Source: DASRIA01 sp963768885 (lineage in GTDB: Bacteria > Actinomycetota > Thermoleophilia > Solirubrobacterales > JBBDJG01). Taken from it: a DNA stretch of 64,000 nt. The notes beneath the pieces are model-generated. The model ran no database searches. It was not told the origin of the DNA and worked only from the letters and a program-made list of their open reading frames with translations. The stretch covers positions 186,001-250,000 of the forward strand of contig CAVYJN010000008.1 of assembly GCA_963768885.1 (NCBI GenBank), in the 5' to 3' direction. How positions within the stretch are numbered: the first letter of the stretch is position 1; the number at the start of each line of letters is the position of its first letter. Below, in pieces: positions 1 to 7,758 of this stretch. A program made the position numbers and the translations under genes.

Positions 1-1
1 C

Positions 2-1114
2 TCCCTCGACAGCACCGGGCGGGTCGTGGGCCGCATCCAGGCGGCCGCGACGGCGGGCAGCATCGCCGGGGTCTTTCTCACCGGCTTCGCCCTGATCTCG
101 TGGTTCGGCACGCGCGCGATCGTCGCCGGCATCGTCGTGCTGCTCCTGATCCTGGCCGCACTCAGCCACCCCTACATCACCGACACCAACCGGGTCGCGG
201 CCGCGGTGCGGCGCCAGCCCGCGCTCGGGGTCGTGCCGGTGGTCGTGCTGATCGCGGCGCTCGGGCTCGCGGTCTCGGCTGACAGCAAGTGCGTGAAGGA
301 GAGCAACTACTTCTGCATCGACGTCGGGCCCGACGCCACCGGCCAATTCAAGGAGCTGCGGCTCGATCTCCTGATCCACGGCATCGTCAACCCGCAGAAC
401 CCGGCCGAGCTGATCTATCCGTACGAGAAGCTCTACCAGCAGGTGACCGAGTCGACGTTCCGCAAGCGCGGGCCGATCAGCTCGTTCCAGATCGGCGGCG
501 GCACATACTCGTTCCCGCGCTACCTCGCCGCCAACTACGATGCGAAGTCGATCGTTGCGGAGATCGACCCCGCGGTGACCGACGTCGCGCGCTCGCACCT
601 CGGCCTGCGTGACTCGCCCGAGATCGAGATCCAGCACGAGGACGCCCGGCTCGAGCTGAACGAGCGCCCCGCGGACGAGCGCTACGACCTGGTGCTCGGG
701 GACGCCTTCAACGACATCGCGGTGCCGTACCACCTGACCACCAAGGAGTTCAACGAGAAGGTCGCCGACCACCTGTCCCCGCGGGGGCTCTACCTGGTCA
801 ACGTCGTCGACGGCAAGGACTACGACTTCCTGCGCTCCTTCATCGCCACCCTCACCAAGACCTTCCGCAACGTCGGCCTGATGACGGTGCCCGGCCAGCC
901 GGTCGCCGGTGAGCGTGCGACGTTCGTGGTCGTGGCGGCCAACCGCGACCTGCCGCGCCTCCAGACGATCGTGGGCCTCGACCGCCTGCGGCCCTTCCTC
1001 GCGGAGAAGGACACCGTCGAGCTGACGGACGACCACGTGCCGGTCGACCAGCTGCTGGCGCCGGTGTACGGCGACAGCCTCGAGGAGCACTCGAGCGACG
1101 AACCGGCGCAGTAG
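2..1114 (+). CDS. Membrane-fused spermidine synthase-like protein, 5' end outside window
   Basis: The frame is open to the left edge of the window, so the N-terminus is missing; the GTG at 26 is unlikely to be the real start. The visible part begins with hydrophobic membrane segments (roughly residues 16-55 and 75-95) and continues into a soluble domain of the spermidine synthase/methyltransferase fold. Seen there are the glycine loop (FQIGGGTYSFPRYL), the acidic strand end (VAEIDP) and LGDAFND at the position of the family's catalytic-site loop. Fusions of a transporter-like membrane half with a spermidine synthase-like half are common in bacteria, and their substrates are mostly unknown, so polyamine synthesis should not be assumed. 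The stop is TAG at 1112-1114. The next gene begins within about 60 bases on the same strand. Confidence 0.8.
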   Translation, partial: SLDSTGRVVGRIQAAATAGSIAGVFLTGFALISWFGTRAIVAGIVVLLLILAALSHPYITDTNRVAAAVRRQPALGVVPVVVLIAALGLAVSADSKCVKESNYFCIDVGPDATGQFKELRLDLLIHGIVNPQNPAELIYPYEKLYQQVTESTFRKRGPISSFQIGGGTYSFPRYLAANYDAKSIVAEIDPAVTDVARSHLGLRDSPEIEIQHEDARLELNERPADERYDLVLGDAFNDIAVPYHLTTKEFNEKVADHLSPRGLYLVNVVDGKDYDFLRSFIATLTKTFRNVGLMTVPGQPVAGERATFVVVAANRDLPRLQTIVGLDRLRPFLAEKDTVELTDDHVPVDQLLAPVYGDSLEEHSSDEPAQ

Positions 1115-1175
1115 ATCGAACGCCGAGATCGTCCGCGCGGGCTATGAGGCCTGGAACCGCGGCGATCTCGAGGCG

Positions 1176-1499
1176 ATGTTCGCGATGCTCGACCCGGCGG
1201 TCGAGTGGACGCTTCCCGACAGCGGGATGAACACCGGGACCTACCGCGGCCACGACGGCATCAGGGAGCTGATGGAGAGCTACCTGGAGGCCTTCGAGCA
1301 CTTCAGCATCGAGGTCGAGAGATCCTTCGAGGCCGGCGACCGGGTCGTCGCGTTCGTGTGCGCCACCGGGCGCGGGCGAAGCAGCGGCGTCGAGGTCGAG
1401 ACCCGGCCCGCGCACCTGTGGACGATGCGCGCCGGGAAGGCGCTGCGGATGGAGGTCTTCCCCGAGCGCGAGCAGGCCCTGGCGGCCGCAGGCATCTAG
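1176..1499 (+). CDS. SnoaL-like (NTF2 fold) polyketide cyclase/limonene hydrolase family protein
   Basis: A small cone-shaped NTF2-fold protein of 107 residues from ATG 1176. It shows the SnoaL pattern: LDPAVEWTLPDSG after the first helix, then GHDGIRELMESYLEAF and a C-terminal sheet ending HLWTMRAGKA. Family members hydrolyse or cyclise small hydrophobic substrates or have no known activity; no substrate can be read here. The expected first helix (NAEIVRAGYEAWNRGD) is encoded in frame at about 1119-1166, upstream of the ATG, but I find no ATG, GTG or TTG in frame before it. The true start is therefore uncertain, and the gene may be damaged or mis-sequenced at its 5' end. The stop TAG (1497-1499) shares the palindrome CTAG with the stop of the convergent sulfotransferase. 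Confidence 0.7.
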   Translation: MFAMLDPAVEWTLPDSGMNTGTYRGHDGIRELMESYLEAFEHFSIEVERSFEAGDRVVAFVCATGRGRSSGVEVETRPAHLWTMRAGKALRMEVFPEREQALAAAGI

Positions 1500-2233
1500 G
1501 GGCGCTGCGTCACGTCGGTCTCGGCGCGGTAGCGCTCGACCCACTGCTCCGAGAGGGCGTCGGCCTGGCGCTCGAGCGGCGGCGGCACGGCCGGAAGATC
1601 GGAGGGCGGCTCGACGCCGATGAACTCCAGCGCGTCGCTCACGGTCCCGCGCTGGTCGGCGACGAGCTGCTCGTAGACGACGAGGTGCGATTCGATCCCG
1701 TGACGCTCGAACAGCCCTCTCCAGGCATCCTCCTCGCGGCCGATCCGATCGACCTTGCGGGAGATGTGCTCGGGGTCGTAGGAGGCCTCGCGCTCCGACC
1801 GCTCGCGCCCGCCCGAGTGCCATCGCAGCGTCTGGAGCGCGCGGACCCAGGACACGGCCTGCCGCAGGCGGTCGCGCCGGCTCATCAGGATCAGGCGCAG
1901 GTTCGGCAGCACCGTCCGCGGGTCGGCCTCGCCGAACAGCGGGTGGTACTGGGCCCAGTGGGCCTTCGCTCCGAAGACGCCGTTCGGACCGGTCTTGCGC
2001 GCCAGCAACTGGCCGACGTACGCCTCCGTCGTCTCCGTCCCCCAGCGCCGTGCGAGGACGCGCATGAAGTCCGGGTGGAACACCTCGATCGGAGCGCCCG
2101 CGACCCCGGTGGCCGCCAGCAGGTCACACAACAGGGTGCTGCCGGAGCGCGGGATCGAGCAGACCAGATACGAGACCCGCGGCTCACCCGCGTCCTCGAA
2201 CTCGAAGAAGATGTCCTCTTCGGTGTTGGTCAG
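1496..2233 (-). CDS. Stf0-type sulfotransferase
   Basis: About 245 residues of a PAPS-dependent sulfotransferase of the Stf0 family, known from trehalose 2-sulfation in mycobacteria. The 5'-phosphosulfate loop (YLVCSIPRSGSTLLCDLL) lies near the N-terminus. The family's FGAKAHWAQ and LILMSRRDRLRQAVS segments follow in order; the second is the 3'-phosphate-binding Arg/Ser region. The sugar or lipid acceptor is unknown. The start is unclear: the only nearby in-frame start-like codon is CTG at 2233-2231, overlapping the TGA of the upstream glyoxalase gene. That suggests translational coupling from a rare start, or a start further upstream inside the glyoxalase gene. The stop shares CTAG (1496-1499) with the SnoaL-like gene facing it. 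Confidence 0.8.
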   Translation of the reverse strand: MTNTEEDIFFEFEDAGEPRVSYLVCSIPRSGSTLLCDLLAATGVAGAPIEVFHPDFMRVLARRWGTETTEAYVGQLLARKTGPNGVFGAKAHWAQYHPLFGEADPRTVLPNLRLILMSRRDRLRQAVSWVRALQTLRWHSGGRERSEREASYDPEHISRKVDRIGREEDAWRGLFERHGIESHLVVYEQLVADQRGTVSDALEFIGVEPPSDLPAVPPPLERQADALSEQWVERYRAETDVTQRP

Positions 2234-2610
2234 CTCTTCTCGATCAACTCGATGCGGTAGCCGTCCGGGTCGCGCACGAAGCAAAGGCGCGAGCCGCCCT
2301 CGCGCACCGTGTAAGGCGGCTTCTCGGGCTCGATCCCCTGCTTTTCGAGGTTCTCGAGGGTCGCATCGAGGTCGTCGGCCGTGATCGCGATGTGGCCGTA
2401 GCCCGTGCCGAGATCGTAGGAGCCGACGCCGAAGTTGTGGGTCAGCTCGAGGCGCGGCTTCTCCCCGTCGCCCGGCAGGTTCATGAAGACGTTGACCGCC
2501 TCGTCGCGGATCGGCATGCGGGCGATCTCCTCGAAGCCGAGCGCGTTGTAGAACGCGACGGAGCGGTCGATGTCGGTGATTCGGTAGCAGGTGTGGATGA
2601 GTTCGCTCAT
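2230..2610 (-). CDS. gloA: Glyoxalase I-like VOC metalloenzyme (lactoylglutathione lyase family)
   Basis: 126 residues from ATG 2610, the usual length for a single-chain GlxI monomer made of two beta-alpha-beta-beta-beta modules. All four metal-ligand positions of glyoxalase I are present: His6, Glu55 (RLELTHN), His73 (GYGHIAI) and Glu121 (YRIELIE). The enzyme isomerises hemithioacetals of methylglyoxal with a thiol. In an actinobacterium the thiol cofactor could be mycothiol rather than glutathione, which sequence alone cannot decide. A -10-like TAGACT lies only 8 bases before the ATG, suggesting a leaderless transcript. It forms an operon with the sulfotransferase downstream (overlap at 2230-2233) and diverges from the phosphodiesterase gene at 2641. 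Confidence 0.85.
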   Translation of the reverse strand: MSELIHTCYRITDIDRSVAFYNALGFEEIARMPIRDEAVNVFMNLPGDGEKPRLELTHNFGVGSYDLGTGYGHIAITADDLDATLENLEKQGIEPEKPPYTVREGGSRLCFVRDPDGYRIELIEKS

Positions 2611-2618
2611 GGCTTCGC

Positions 2619-2624
2619 AGTCTA
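2619..2624 (-). promoter_or_regulatory. Candidate -10 hexamer TAGACT for the glyoxalase gene
   Basis: TAGACT on the minus strand ends 8 bases before ATG 2610, the spacing expected if transcription begins at or next to the start codon. No good -35 is visible. It is part of a pattern seen before several genes in this window. Confidence 0.35.
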
Positions 2625-2640
2625 TTAACAGCATCCTCAC

Positions 2641-3384
2641 ATGGATGGTCCATCATTCAGGGACATGCTTCGCATCGGCCACAAGGGAGCGGACCTGATC
2701 GAGCCCGGCAACACGCTCGCGAGCTTCGACGCCGCGGTGCACCACGGGGTCGACATGATCGAGCTGGACGTGCTCCCCGAGCGCCCGCCCGCGAGCGCCG
2801 ACCTGGAGCGTGACCGCCTGATCCTCGCGCACGACTACGAGGACGCCGCCGAGCGGCAGCCGCTGACGGTGGCCGAGGGCTTCGCCCATCTCGCCTCGGA
2901 CCGCTTCGCCGGCATCGAGTTCATCGTCGACCTGAAGCTCCCCGGATACGAGACCCGCGTCGTGGACGCGCTGCGCACCGCCGGGCTTCGGGAGCGCGCG
3001 CTGGTCTCGTCCACCTACAGGGAGAGCCTCGTGCGGCTGCGCGCCTACGACCCGGACCTCAGGGTCGGCTGGTCGGTGCCCCGCGCGCGCCGGGACTACA
3101 CCTCCTCGAAGCTGATGATCCTCCCCGCGCTGGCCGTCCTTTCGGTCATGCGCCGCACGCTTCCGCGCCAGGCGGGACAGGCCCTGCGCGACGGGCACTG
3201 TCATGCCGTGATGGCGCACTGGCGGCTCGTCACGCCTGCGCTCGTCGCGTCGATCGACCGCGCCGGGGGCGATCTGTACGTCTGGACGGTCGACCACGCG
3301 CCGCGTATCCGCGAGCTCAACACCCTCGGCGTCACCGGCGTGATCACGAACGACCCGCGCCTGTTCGCGGCGCCGTCCCCCTAG
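2641..3384 (+). CDS. Glycerophosphodiester phosphodiesterase family protein
   Basis: A TIM-barrel GDPD of 247 residues, or 239 if the ATG at 2665 (immediately before LRIGHKGADL) is used. The catalytic signature is visible: His14 in IGHKGA, Glu21 and Asn24 in EPGNT, Glu41 and Asp43 in IELDV, the second histidine in LILAHD, and the lysine-bearing strand VDLKLPG. The C-terminal barrel strands YVWTVDHAPRIRELNTLGVTGVITNDP are typical. The enzyme splits glycerophosphodiesters into glycerol-3-phosphate and an alcohol. No signal peptide is seen, so it is likely cytoplasmic. The start at 2665 fits the conserved N-terminus better; at 2641 an extra eight residues are added. It diverges from the glyoxalase gene with only 30 bases between the starts. 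Confidence 0.85.
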   Translation: MDGPSFRDMLRIGHKGADLIEPGNTLASFDAAVHHGVDMIELDVLPERPPASADLERDRLILAHDYEDAAERQPLTVAEGFAHLASDRFAGIEFIVDLKLPGYETRVVDALRTAGLRERALVSSTYRESLVRLRAYDPDLRVGWSVPRARRDYTSSKLMILPALAVLSVMRRTLPRQAGQALRDGHCHAVMAHWRLVTPALVASIDRAGGDLYVWTVDHAPRIRELNTLGVTGVITNDPRLFAAPSP

Positions 3385-3394
3385 CAGGAGGGCC

Positions 3395-4541
3395 TCAAGC
3401 GGCGACGTGCAGCGGGCGGCGCTCGTCCTCGCGCGCCGAGTCGCTCACCCCGGCCCAGGAGCCGGACTGCTCGAGCCCGGCCGCGGCACGCGTGATCAGG
3501 TCCGCGGGGCCGCGGTCGCTCTCCAAGCGCTCGCCGATGCCGACCCGCGCGTGCACCTGCTCGGCTTCGAGCGCGCTCTCCAGGGCGTGCGCCAGGGTCT
3601 CCGCCGACCCGTGGGAGGACTCGGGGCAGATCACCGCGAACCGCGACCGGGAGAGCTGGGCGACCGTGTCCGCCTCGCGCACGCGCGCGGTGATCGCATC
3701 CCAGGCGCGGCGCGCGCGCCGGTCTCCGAGCGCGCGGCGACCGCCGTCGGGGGTTCCCTCCTCGAGGTCGAAGAGCAGCAGGCCGAGCGGCCGGCGGTAG
3801 CGTCCCGAGCGGGTCCACTCCTGAGCCAGCAGGGTCTCGAACGCGACGACGTTCATCGTGCCCGACGCCGCGTCGACCCAGGCGTTGCGCTCGAGACGCC
3901 GCCGGCCCCGGACCCACATCAGCCACAGCGCCATCGCGATCAGGCCCAGCGCGAACAGGCCCGCCCAGACGGCCCTCGGGATCTCCTCGATGAAGTCGAG
4001 GAACGGTGCGACGCCGCGCTGCTCGGCGCGTTGCCCGCGGGCTTTCCCGCCGCTGCGGCGATCGGACCTGCGTGCGGAGGTGTCGCCGGTGCCCTGCGCC
4101 GCGCCCGCGCCGGAGCCGGCGCGCGGCACCCGAGCCGGTGCTCCGCGCGGAGCGCTCCCGGCCCGCGGGCGCCGAGTCGGCGCGTCCTCCCGGGCCGGCC
4201 GGCGCAGTGCCCCCGGCGTCTCCGCCGGTCGGTTGCGCGACATCACGAGACTCCCGTCCGGACGGCTGCGAAGGCGTCGATGCGGGCGGCGCGGAGACCG
4301 CGCCCTGGCGCAGCTCGACCTTCGCCCCGGCGGCTCCGGCCTCGACGGACGCGCCCGCGGTCCCACCGGCATCGACCTCCGCCGTGACCCCCTTCTGGGG
4401 ATCGACCCCGACGGATATGCCGGTCTGGCCGATGTCGAAGGAAGACACTCCCCCGGAGGGCTGGGTCTGGGCAAGCGCGCACGGCGCCGCCGCCAGGCCG
4501 ATCAGCGCGGCGACAGCAGCGGATGGGATCAATTTGGACAT
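3395..4541 (-). CDS. Exported protein with degenerate GGDEF domain, frame-disrupted
   Basis: Two reading frames together make one protein. The N-terminal frame starts at ATG 4541 with a signal peptide (MSKLIPSAAVAALIGLAAA... cleavage near ALA-QT) and a Gly/Ala-rich linker. The C-terminal frame carries one membrane segment (AVWAGLFALGLIAMALWLMW), then a GGDEF-family fold (RRPLGLLLFDLE, FAVICPE) ending at 3395. The frames must join around 4080-4150, so one +/-1 shift is present, either a sequencing error or a real lesion. The active-site GGDEF position reads SRSRF, so cyclic-di-GMP synthesis is not expected; a binding or structural role is more likely. It diverges from the two-component operon at 4703, whose signalling it might serve. 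Confidence 0.6.
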
Positions 4542-4664
4542 CACAGGCCTTTCCGGGGCCTTGCCGCGCCAGCGGCTTCCTCTGCCAACCGCTATCGGAT
4601 CGGGAAGCGGCGGCCTTGACCCTTCACCGGCAACCGTTCGACAGGCGGCCATTTGCAGGCGCCG

Positions 4665-4681
4665 TTCAGCCAAATTTCAGC
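4665..4681 (+). promoter_or_regulatory. Tandem TTCAGC direct repeat, candidate OmpR-family site
   Basis: TTCAGC at 4665-4670 and again at 4676-4681, 11 bases start to start. This one-turn spacing is typical of tandem sites bound head-to-tail by OmpR/PhoB-type regulators. It lies 22 bases before the GTG of the response regulator gene and in the divergent region shared with the GGDEF-like gene, which fits autoregulation. Confidence 0.45.
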
Positions 4682-4702
4682 TAGGAGCGTCAAACTGGGC
4701 CC

Positions 4703-5377
4703 GTGAGGATCCTGGTGGTCGACGACGAGCCGGCCGTGCGCGACTCGCTCGAGCGCGCCCTGCGGCTGGAGGGCTACGAGATCGCGCTCGCGGCCGACGG
4801 CGCCGAGGCGCTCGCCACCCTTGCGTCAACCGAGCCCGACGCGGTCGTGCTCGACGTGATGATGCCCGAGGTCGACGGCCTGCAGGTATGCCGCCGGATG
4901 CGCTCCACGGGCGATCGCACCCCGGTGCTGATGCTGACGGCGCGTGACGCGGTCTCCGACCGGGTCGCGGGGCTCGACGCCGGCGCCGACGACTACGTCG
5001 TGAAGCCCTTCGCGCTCGACGAGCTGCTCGCGCGGCTGCGCGCCCTGCTGCGCCGCTCGGGCGCCGGTGCGGCCGGCCAGGTGCTCCACTTCGCCGACCT
5101 CGAGCTCGACCCCGTCTCGCACCAGGTGAAGCGCGGCGCGCGCCCCGTGGAGCTGACCCGCACGGAGTTCTCGCTGCTGGAGCTGTTCCTGCTCCATCCG
5201 CGCCAGGTCCTGACCCGCCCGGTGATCTTCGACCGGGTCTGGGGATACGACTTCGGCCCGGGCTCGAACTCGCTCGAGGTCTATGTGAGCTACCTGCGGC
5301 GCAAGACAGAGGCGGGCGGGGAGCCGCGGCTGCTGCACACGGTGCGCGGCATCGGTTACGTGCTGCGCGAGGAATGA
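4703..5377 (+). CDS. OmpR/PhoB-family response regulator (MprA-like)
   Basis: 224 residues from GTG 4703. The receiver domain (about 1-115) has the acidic pair Asp7/Asp8, phosphoacceptor Asp51 (VVLDVMMP), Thr79 (LMLTA) and Lys101 (VVKPF). A winged-helix effector domain follows (about 128-222; LTRTEFSLLELFLLHP, RGIGYVLR). The pairing and order match the actinobacterial MprAB/TcrXY-type systems that sense envelope stress, but orthology is not proven. The stop TGA overlaps the kinase ATG (ATGA, 5374-5377). An 11-base-spaced direct repeat just upstream is a plausible self-binding site. The CAAACT hexamer 6 bases before the GTG may be a -10 of a leaderless transcript. Confidence 0.92.
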   Translation: MRILVVDDEPAVRDSLERALRLEGYEIALAADGAEALATLASTEPDAVVLDVMMPEVDGLQVCRRMRSTGDRTPVLMLTARDAVSDRVAGLDAGADDYVVKPFALDELLARLRALLRRSGAGAAGQVLHFADLELDPVSHQVKRGARPVELTRTEFSLLELFLLHPRQVLTRPVIFDRVWGYDFGPGSNSLEVYVSYLRRKTEAGGEPRLLHTVRGIGYVLREE

Positions 5378-6783
5378 GCGCCGGTCTGCGAGCAGGGTCT
5401 CCCGGCATCGGCACCCGCCTGCGCGAGCGGGTAGCGGGCTCGTCCTTCAGCCAGCGGCTCGCGCTGCTGACCGCGCTCTCGGTCGCGGTCGCCGTCGTGT
5501 TGGCGTCGGGGATCACGTTCCTGATCGTGCGCAACGAGCTGCGCGGCGACGTCGACAACCGGCTGCGGGACGTGGCCGACCGGATCTCCGTGCCGGCCGA
5601 GCTGCTGCTTCCCGGCACGGCGCCGGGACAGAACGTGCTGGTGCTGCCCAGCGGCCCGCTCGGCAGCCGGGACGCCTACGCCCAGGTGGTGCGGCCCAAC
5701 GGCTCCGTTCTCAGGCCGCGCGGGAGCCGGATCCGCCTGCCGGTCACCGGGGACGTGCTCGACGTCGCGCGCGGCGATCACGAGGCGTTCTTCTACGACG
5801 CGACGATCGGCGGCGTGCATGCGCGCGTCTACACGGCGCCGCTGCCGACCGGCGACGCGGTGCAGGCGGTGCGCCCGCTCGAGGACGTCGACCGCACGCT
5901 GCGCGATCTCGCGTTCGCGCTCGCGCTGGTCGGCCTCGGGGGCGTCGCGCTCGCGGTATGGCTGGGGCTGCTCGTCGCACGCGCGGCGCTCACGCCGGTC
6001 AAGCAGCTGACCGATGCGGCCGAGCACGTCGCGCGCACGCGCGACCTCTCGCGCCGCATCCGCGCGGACCGCACGGACGAGCTCAGCCGCCTCGGCGCGA
6101 GCTTCAACACGATGCTCGAGGCGCTCGCCTCCTCGCAGGAGGCGCAGCGCCAGCTCGTCGCGGACGCCTCGCACGAGCTGCGCACTCCGCTGACCAGCCT
6201 GCGCACGAACATCGAGGTGCTGTCCTCCGACGCCCTGCCGCCGGAGGACCGCGAGCGGCTGCTGAAAGACGTCGTGGCCCAGCTCGGCGAGCTGACCGTG
6301 CTCGTCACGGACCTGGTCGACCTCGCGCGCGGCGACGAGCCGGCGCTCGTCGCCGAGGACGTGCGGCTCGACATGCTCGTGACCGACGCGGTCGAGCGCG
6401 CCCGCCGGCACGCTCCCGACCGCGTCTTCTTCACCGAGCTCGAGCCGAGTCTCGTGAAGGGCGTGCCCGCGCGGCTCGACCGCGCGATCTCCAACCTGCT
6501 CGACAACGCCGCCAAATGGAGCCCTCCCGGAGGCCAGATCGAGGTGCGCGTGCACGACGGCGAGGTGTCGGTGCGCGACCACGGCCCCGGCATCGCCGAG
6601 GCGGACCTCCCGTACGTGTTCGACCGGTTCTACCGCGCGCGCGCGGCGCGCGGCCTGCCGGGCTCGGGCCTCGGCCTCGCGATCGTGCGGCAGGTCGCGG
6701 GCTCGCACGGCGGGACGGTCACGGCCGAGCGCGCCAACGGCGGCGGCGCGCGCCTGCGCCTGAGCCTGCCCGTTGCCGAATGA
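5374..6783 (+). CDS. Sensor histidine kinase (MprB-like)
   Basis: 469 residues. Transmembrane helix 1 is near 29-52 and helix 2 near 180-202, with an extracytoplasmic sensing loop of about 125 residues between them. HAMP follows, then HisKA with the phosphorylated His267 (ADASHELRTPLTSL). The HATPase domain has N box Asn374/Asn378 (SNLLDNAAKW), G1 DHGPGI (402-407), the F box and G2 GSGLGLAI (430-437). It autophosphorylates and passes phosphate to the regulator encoded immediately upstream. Both ends overlap neighbours by ATGA, so regulator, kinase and the following phosphodiesterase are probably one translationally coupled operon. The ligand is unknown; the extracytoplasmic loop shows no recognised domain. 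Confidence 0.92.
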   Translation: MSAGLRAGSPGIGTRLRERVAGSSFSQRLALLTALSVAVAVVLASGITFLIVRNELRGDVDNRLRDVADRISVPAELLLPGTAPGQNVLVLPSGPLGSRDAYAQVVRPNGSVLRPRGSRIRLPVTGDVLDVARGDHEAFFYDATIGGVHARVYTAPLPTGDAVQAVRPLEDVDRTLRDLAFALALVGLGGVALAVWLGLLVARAALTPVKQLTDAAEHVARTRDLSRRIRADRTDELSRLGASFNTMLEALASSQEAQRQLVADASHELRTPLTSLRTNIEVLSSDALPPEDRERLLKDVVAQLGELTVLVTDLVDLARGDEPALVAEDVRLDMLVTDAVERARRHAPDRVFFTELEPSLVKGVPARLDRAISNLLDNAAKWSPPGGQIEVRVHDGEVSVRDHGPGIAEADLPYVFDRFYRARAARGLPGSGLGLAIVRQVAGSHGGTVTAERANGGGARLRLSLPVAE

Positions 6784-7268
6784 GGGTCGGGATCATCTCC
6801 GACACGCACATCGCCGGCGGCCGCCGGCGGCTGCCCGAGAAATGCGTCGAGGTGCTGCGCGGCTGCGACCTGATCGCGCACGCCGGGGACATCATGAGCG
6901 TCGACGCGCTGCTCGAGATCGAGGCGATCGGCCCTCCGGTGCGCGCGATCACGGGCAACATGGACGGCTGGGACCTGCGCGAGCGCCTGCCCGACGAGGC
7001 GCTGCTCGAGCTCGAGGGCGTGCGGGTCGCGATGATCCACGACGCAGGGCCTTCCGCCGGGCGCCTCGCGCGCCTGCGACGCCGTTTCCCGGACACCCAC
7101 GCGGTCGTGTTCGGGCACTCGCACCTGCCGCTGCACGAGCGCGACGGCGACTTCCAGATCTTCAATCCGGGGAGCCCGACCGAGCGGCGCCGCGCACCGC
7201 ACCACTCGATGGGAGTGGCGCTGGCCGCGGACGGCGCGATCGAGTTCGAGCTGATCGCGCTCACCTGA
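6780..7268 (+). CDS. YfcE/MJ0936-type metallophosphoesterase
   Basis: 162 residues, a short calcineurin-like phosphodiesterase. Metal-binding motifs appear in canonical order: Asp8/His10 (ISDTH), Asp37 (HAGDIM), Asn60 (TGNMDGWD), a histidine in MIHDAG and the final GHSHLP. This subfamily (YfcE, MJ0936) hydrolyses phosphodiesters such as bis-p-nitrophenyl phosphate or 2',3'-cyclic nucleotides in vitro, and the physiological substrate is mostly unknown. The ATG overlaps the kinase stop (ATGA at 6780-6783), so the gene is the third member of the two-component operon. That may tie its activity to the same signal. Confidence 0.85.
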   Translation: MRVGIISDTHIAGGRRRLPEKCVEVLRGCDLIAHAGDIMSVDALLEIEAIGPPVRAITGNMDGWDLRERLPDEALLELEGVRVAMIHDAGPSAGRLARLRRRFPDTHAVVFGHSHLPLHERDGDFQIFNPGSPTERRRAPHHSMGVALAADGAIEFELIALT

Positions 7269-7292
7269 ACGGCGGGCGCCACGGGGCGGGGC

Positions 7293-7298
7293 GTAACA
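7293..7298 (+). promoter_or_regulatory. GTAACA box upstream of msrB
   Basis: GTAACA lies 61 bases before the GTG of msrB. It is a variant of the (G/C)TAACG box found before several other genes here, in the same 59-61 base class as those at 15294 and 21353. Function unknown. Confidence 0.25.
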
Positions 7299-7353
7299 AT
7301 GGGCTCTCCGGGCAGACCATGCCCCAGGAACCCGATACGGGAGGTGCACACCA

Positions 7354-7755
7354 GTGACGACGAAGATCAACAAGACCGAGGCGGAGTGGCAGCGCGAGCT
7401 CACGCCGGAGCAGTTCGAGGTCCTGCGCCGCCAGGGCACAGAGCCTCCCTTCAGCGGGCAGTACACCTACAGCAAGGAAGACGGCATGTACCGGTGCGCC
7501 GCATGCGGCAACGAGCTGTTCAGCTCCGACACCAAGTTCGAGTCCGGGACCGGCTGGCCGAGCTTCTACGAGCCCGCGACGTCCGAGGCGGTCGAGCTAC
7601 GGCAGGACGGCAGTCACGGCATGGTGCGCACGGAGGTCGTGTGTGCGCGCTGCGGCGGGCACCTCGGCCACGTCTTCGACGACGGGCCCGACCCGACCGG
7701 CCGGCGCTACTGCATCAACTCCCTGTCGCTGGACATGGAGCAGAGCCAGACCTGA
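7354..7755 (+). CDS. msrB: Peptide-methionine (R)-S-oxide reductase MsrB
   Basis: 133 residues from GTG 7354, the normal size of a stand-alone MsrB. The zinc ligands Cys48/Cys51 (CAAC) and Cys97/Cys100 (CARC) are present, as are the substrate-site strand SGTGWPSFY, the GGHLGHVFDDGP motif with its active-site histidine, and the catalytic Cys120 in RRYCINS. The enzyme reduces the R epimer of methionine sulfoxide in oxidised proteins, using thioredoxin. Cys51 or another zinc-site cysteine cannot resolve in zinc-bound forms, so the resolving cysteine is not obvious. The gene is free-standing, with a GTAACA box 61 bases upstream, and converges on the endopeptidase-like gene 3 bases away. Confidence 0.95.
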   Translation: MTTKINKTEAEWQRELTPEQFEVLRRQGTEPPFSGQYTYSKEDGMYRCAACGNELFSSDTKFESGTGWPSFYEPATSEAVELRQDGSHGMVRTEVVCARCGGHLGHVFDDGPDPTGRRYCINSLSLDMEQSQT

Positions 7756-7758
7756 GAC

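Noticed and set aside
3381..4541. A single uninterrupted 430-residue protein in the first frame of the GGDEF-like gene
   Set aside because: The frame is open to 3381, but after about 4100 it is an Arg/Ala/Pro-rich sequence with no fold. The other frame carries the membrane helix and GGDEF-like domain, so a frameshift is the better reading.
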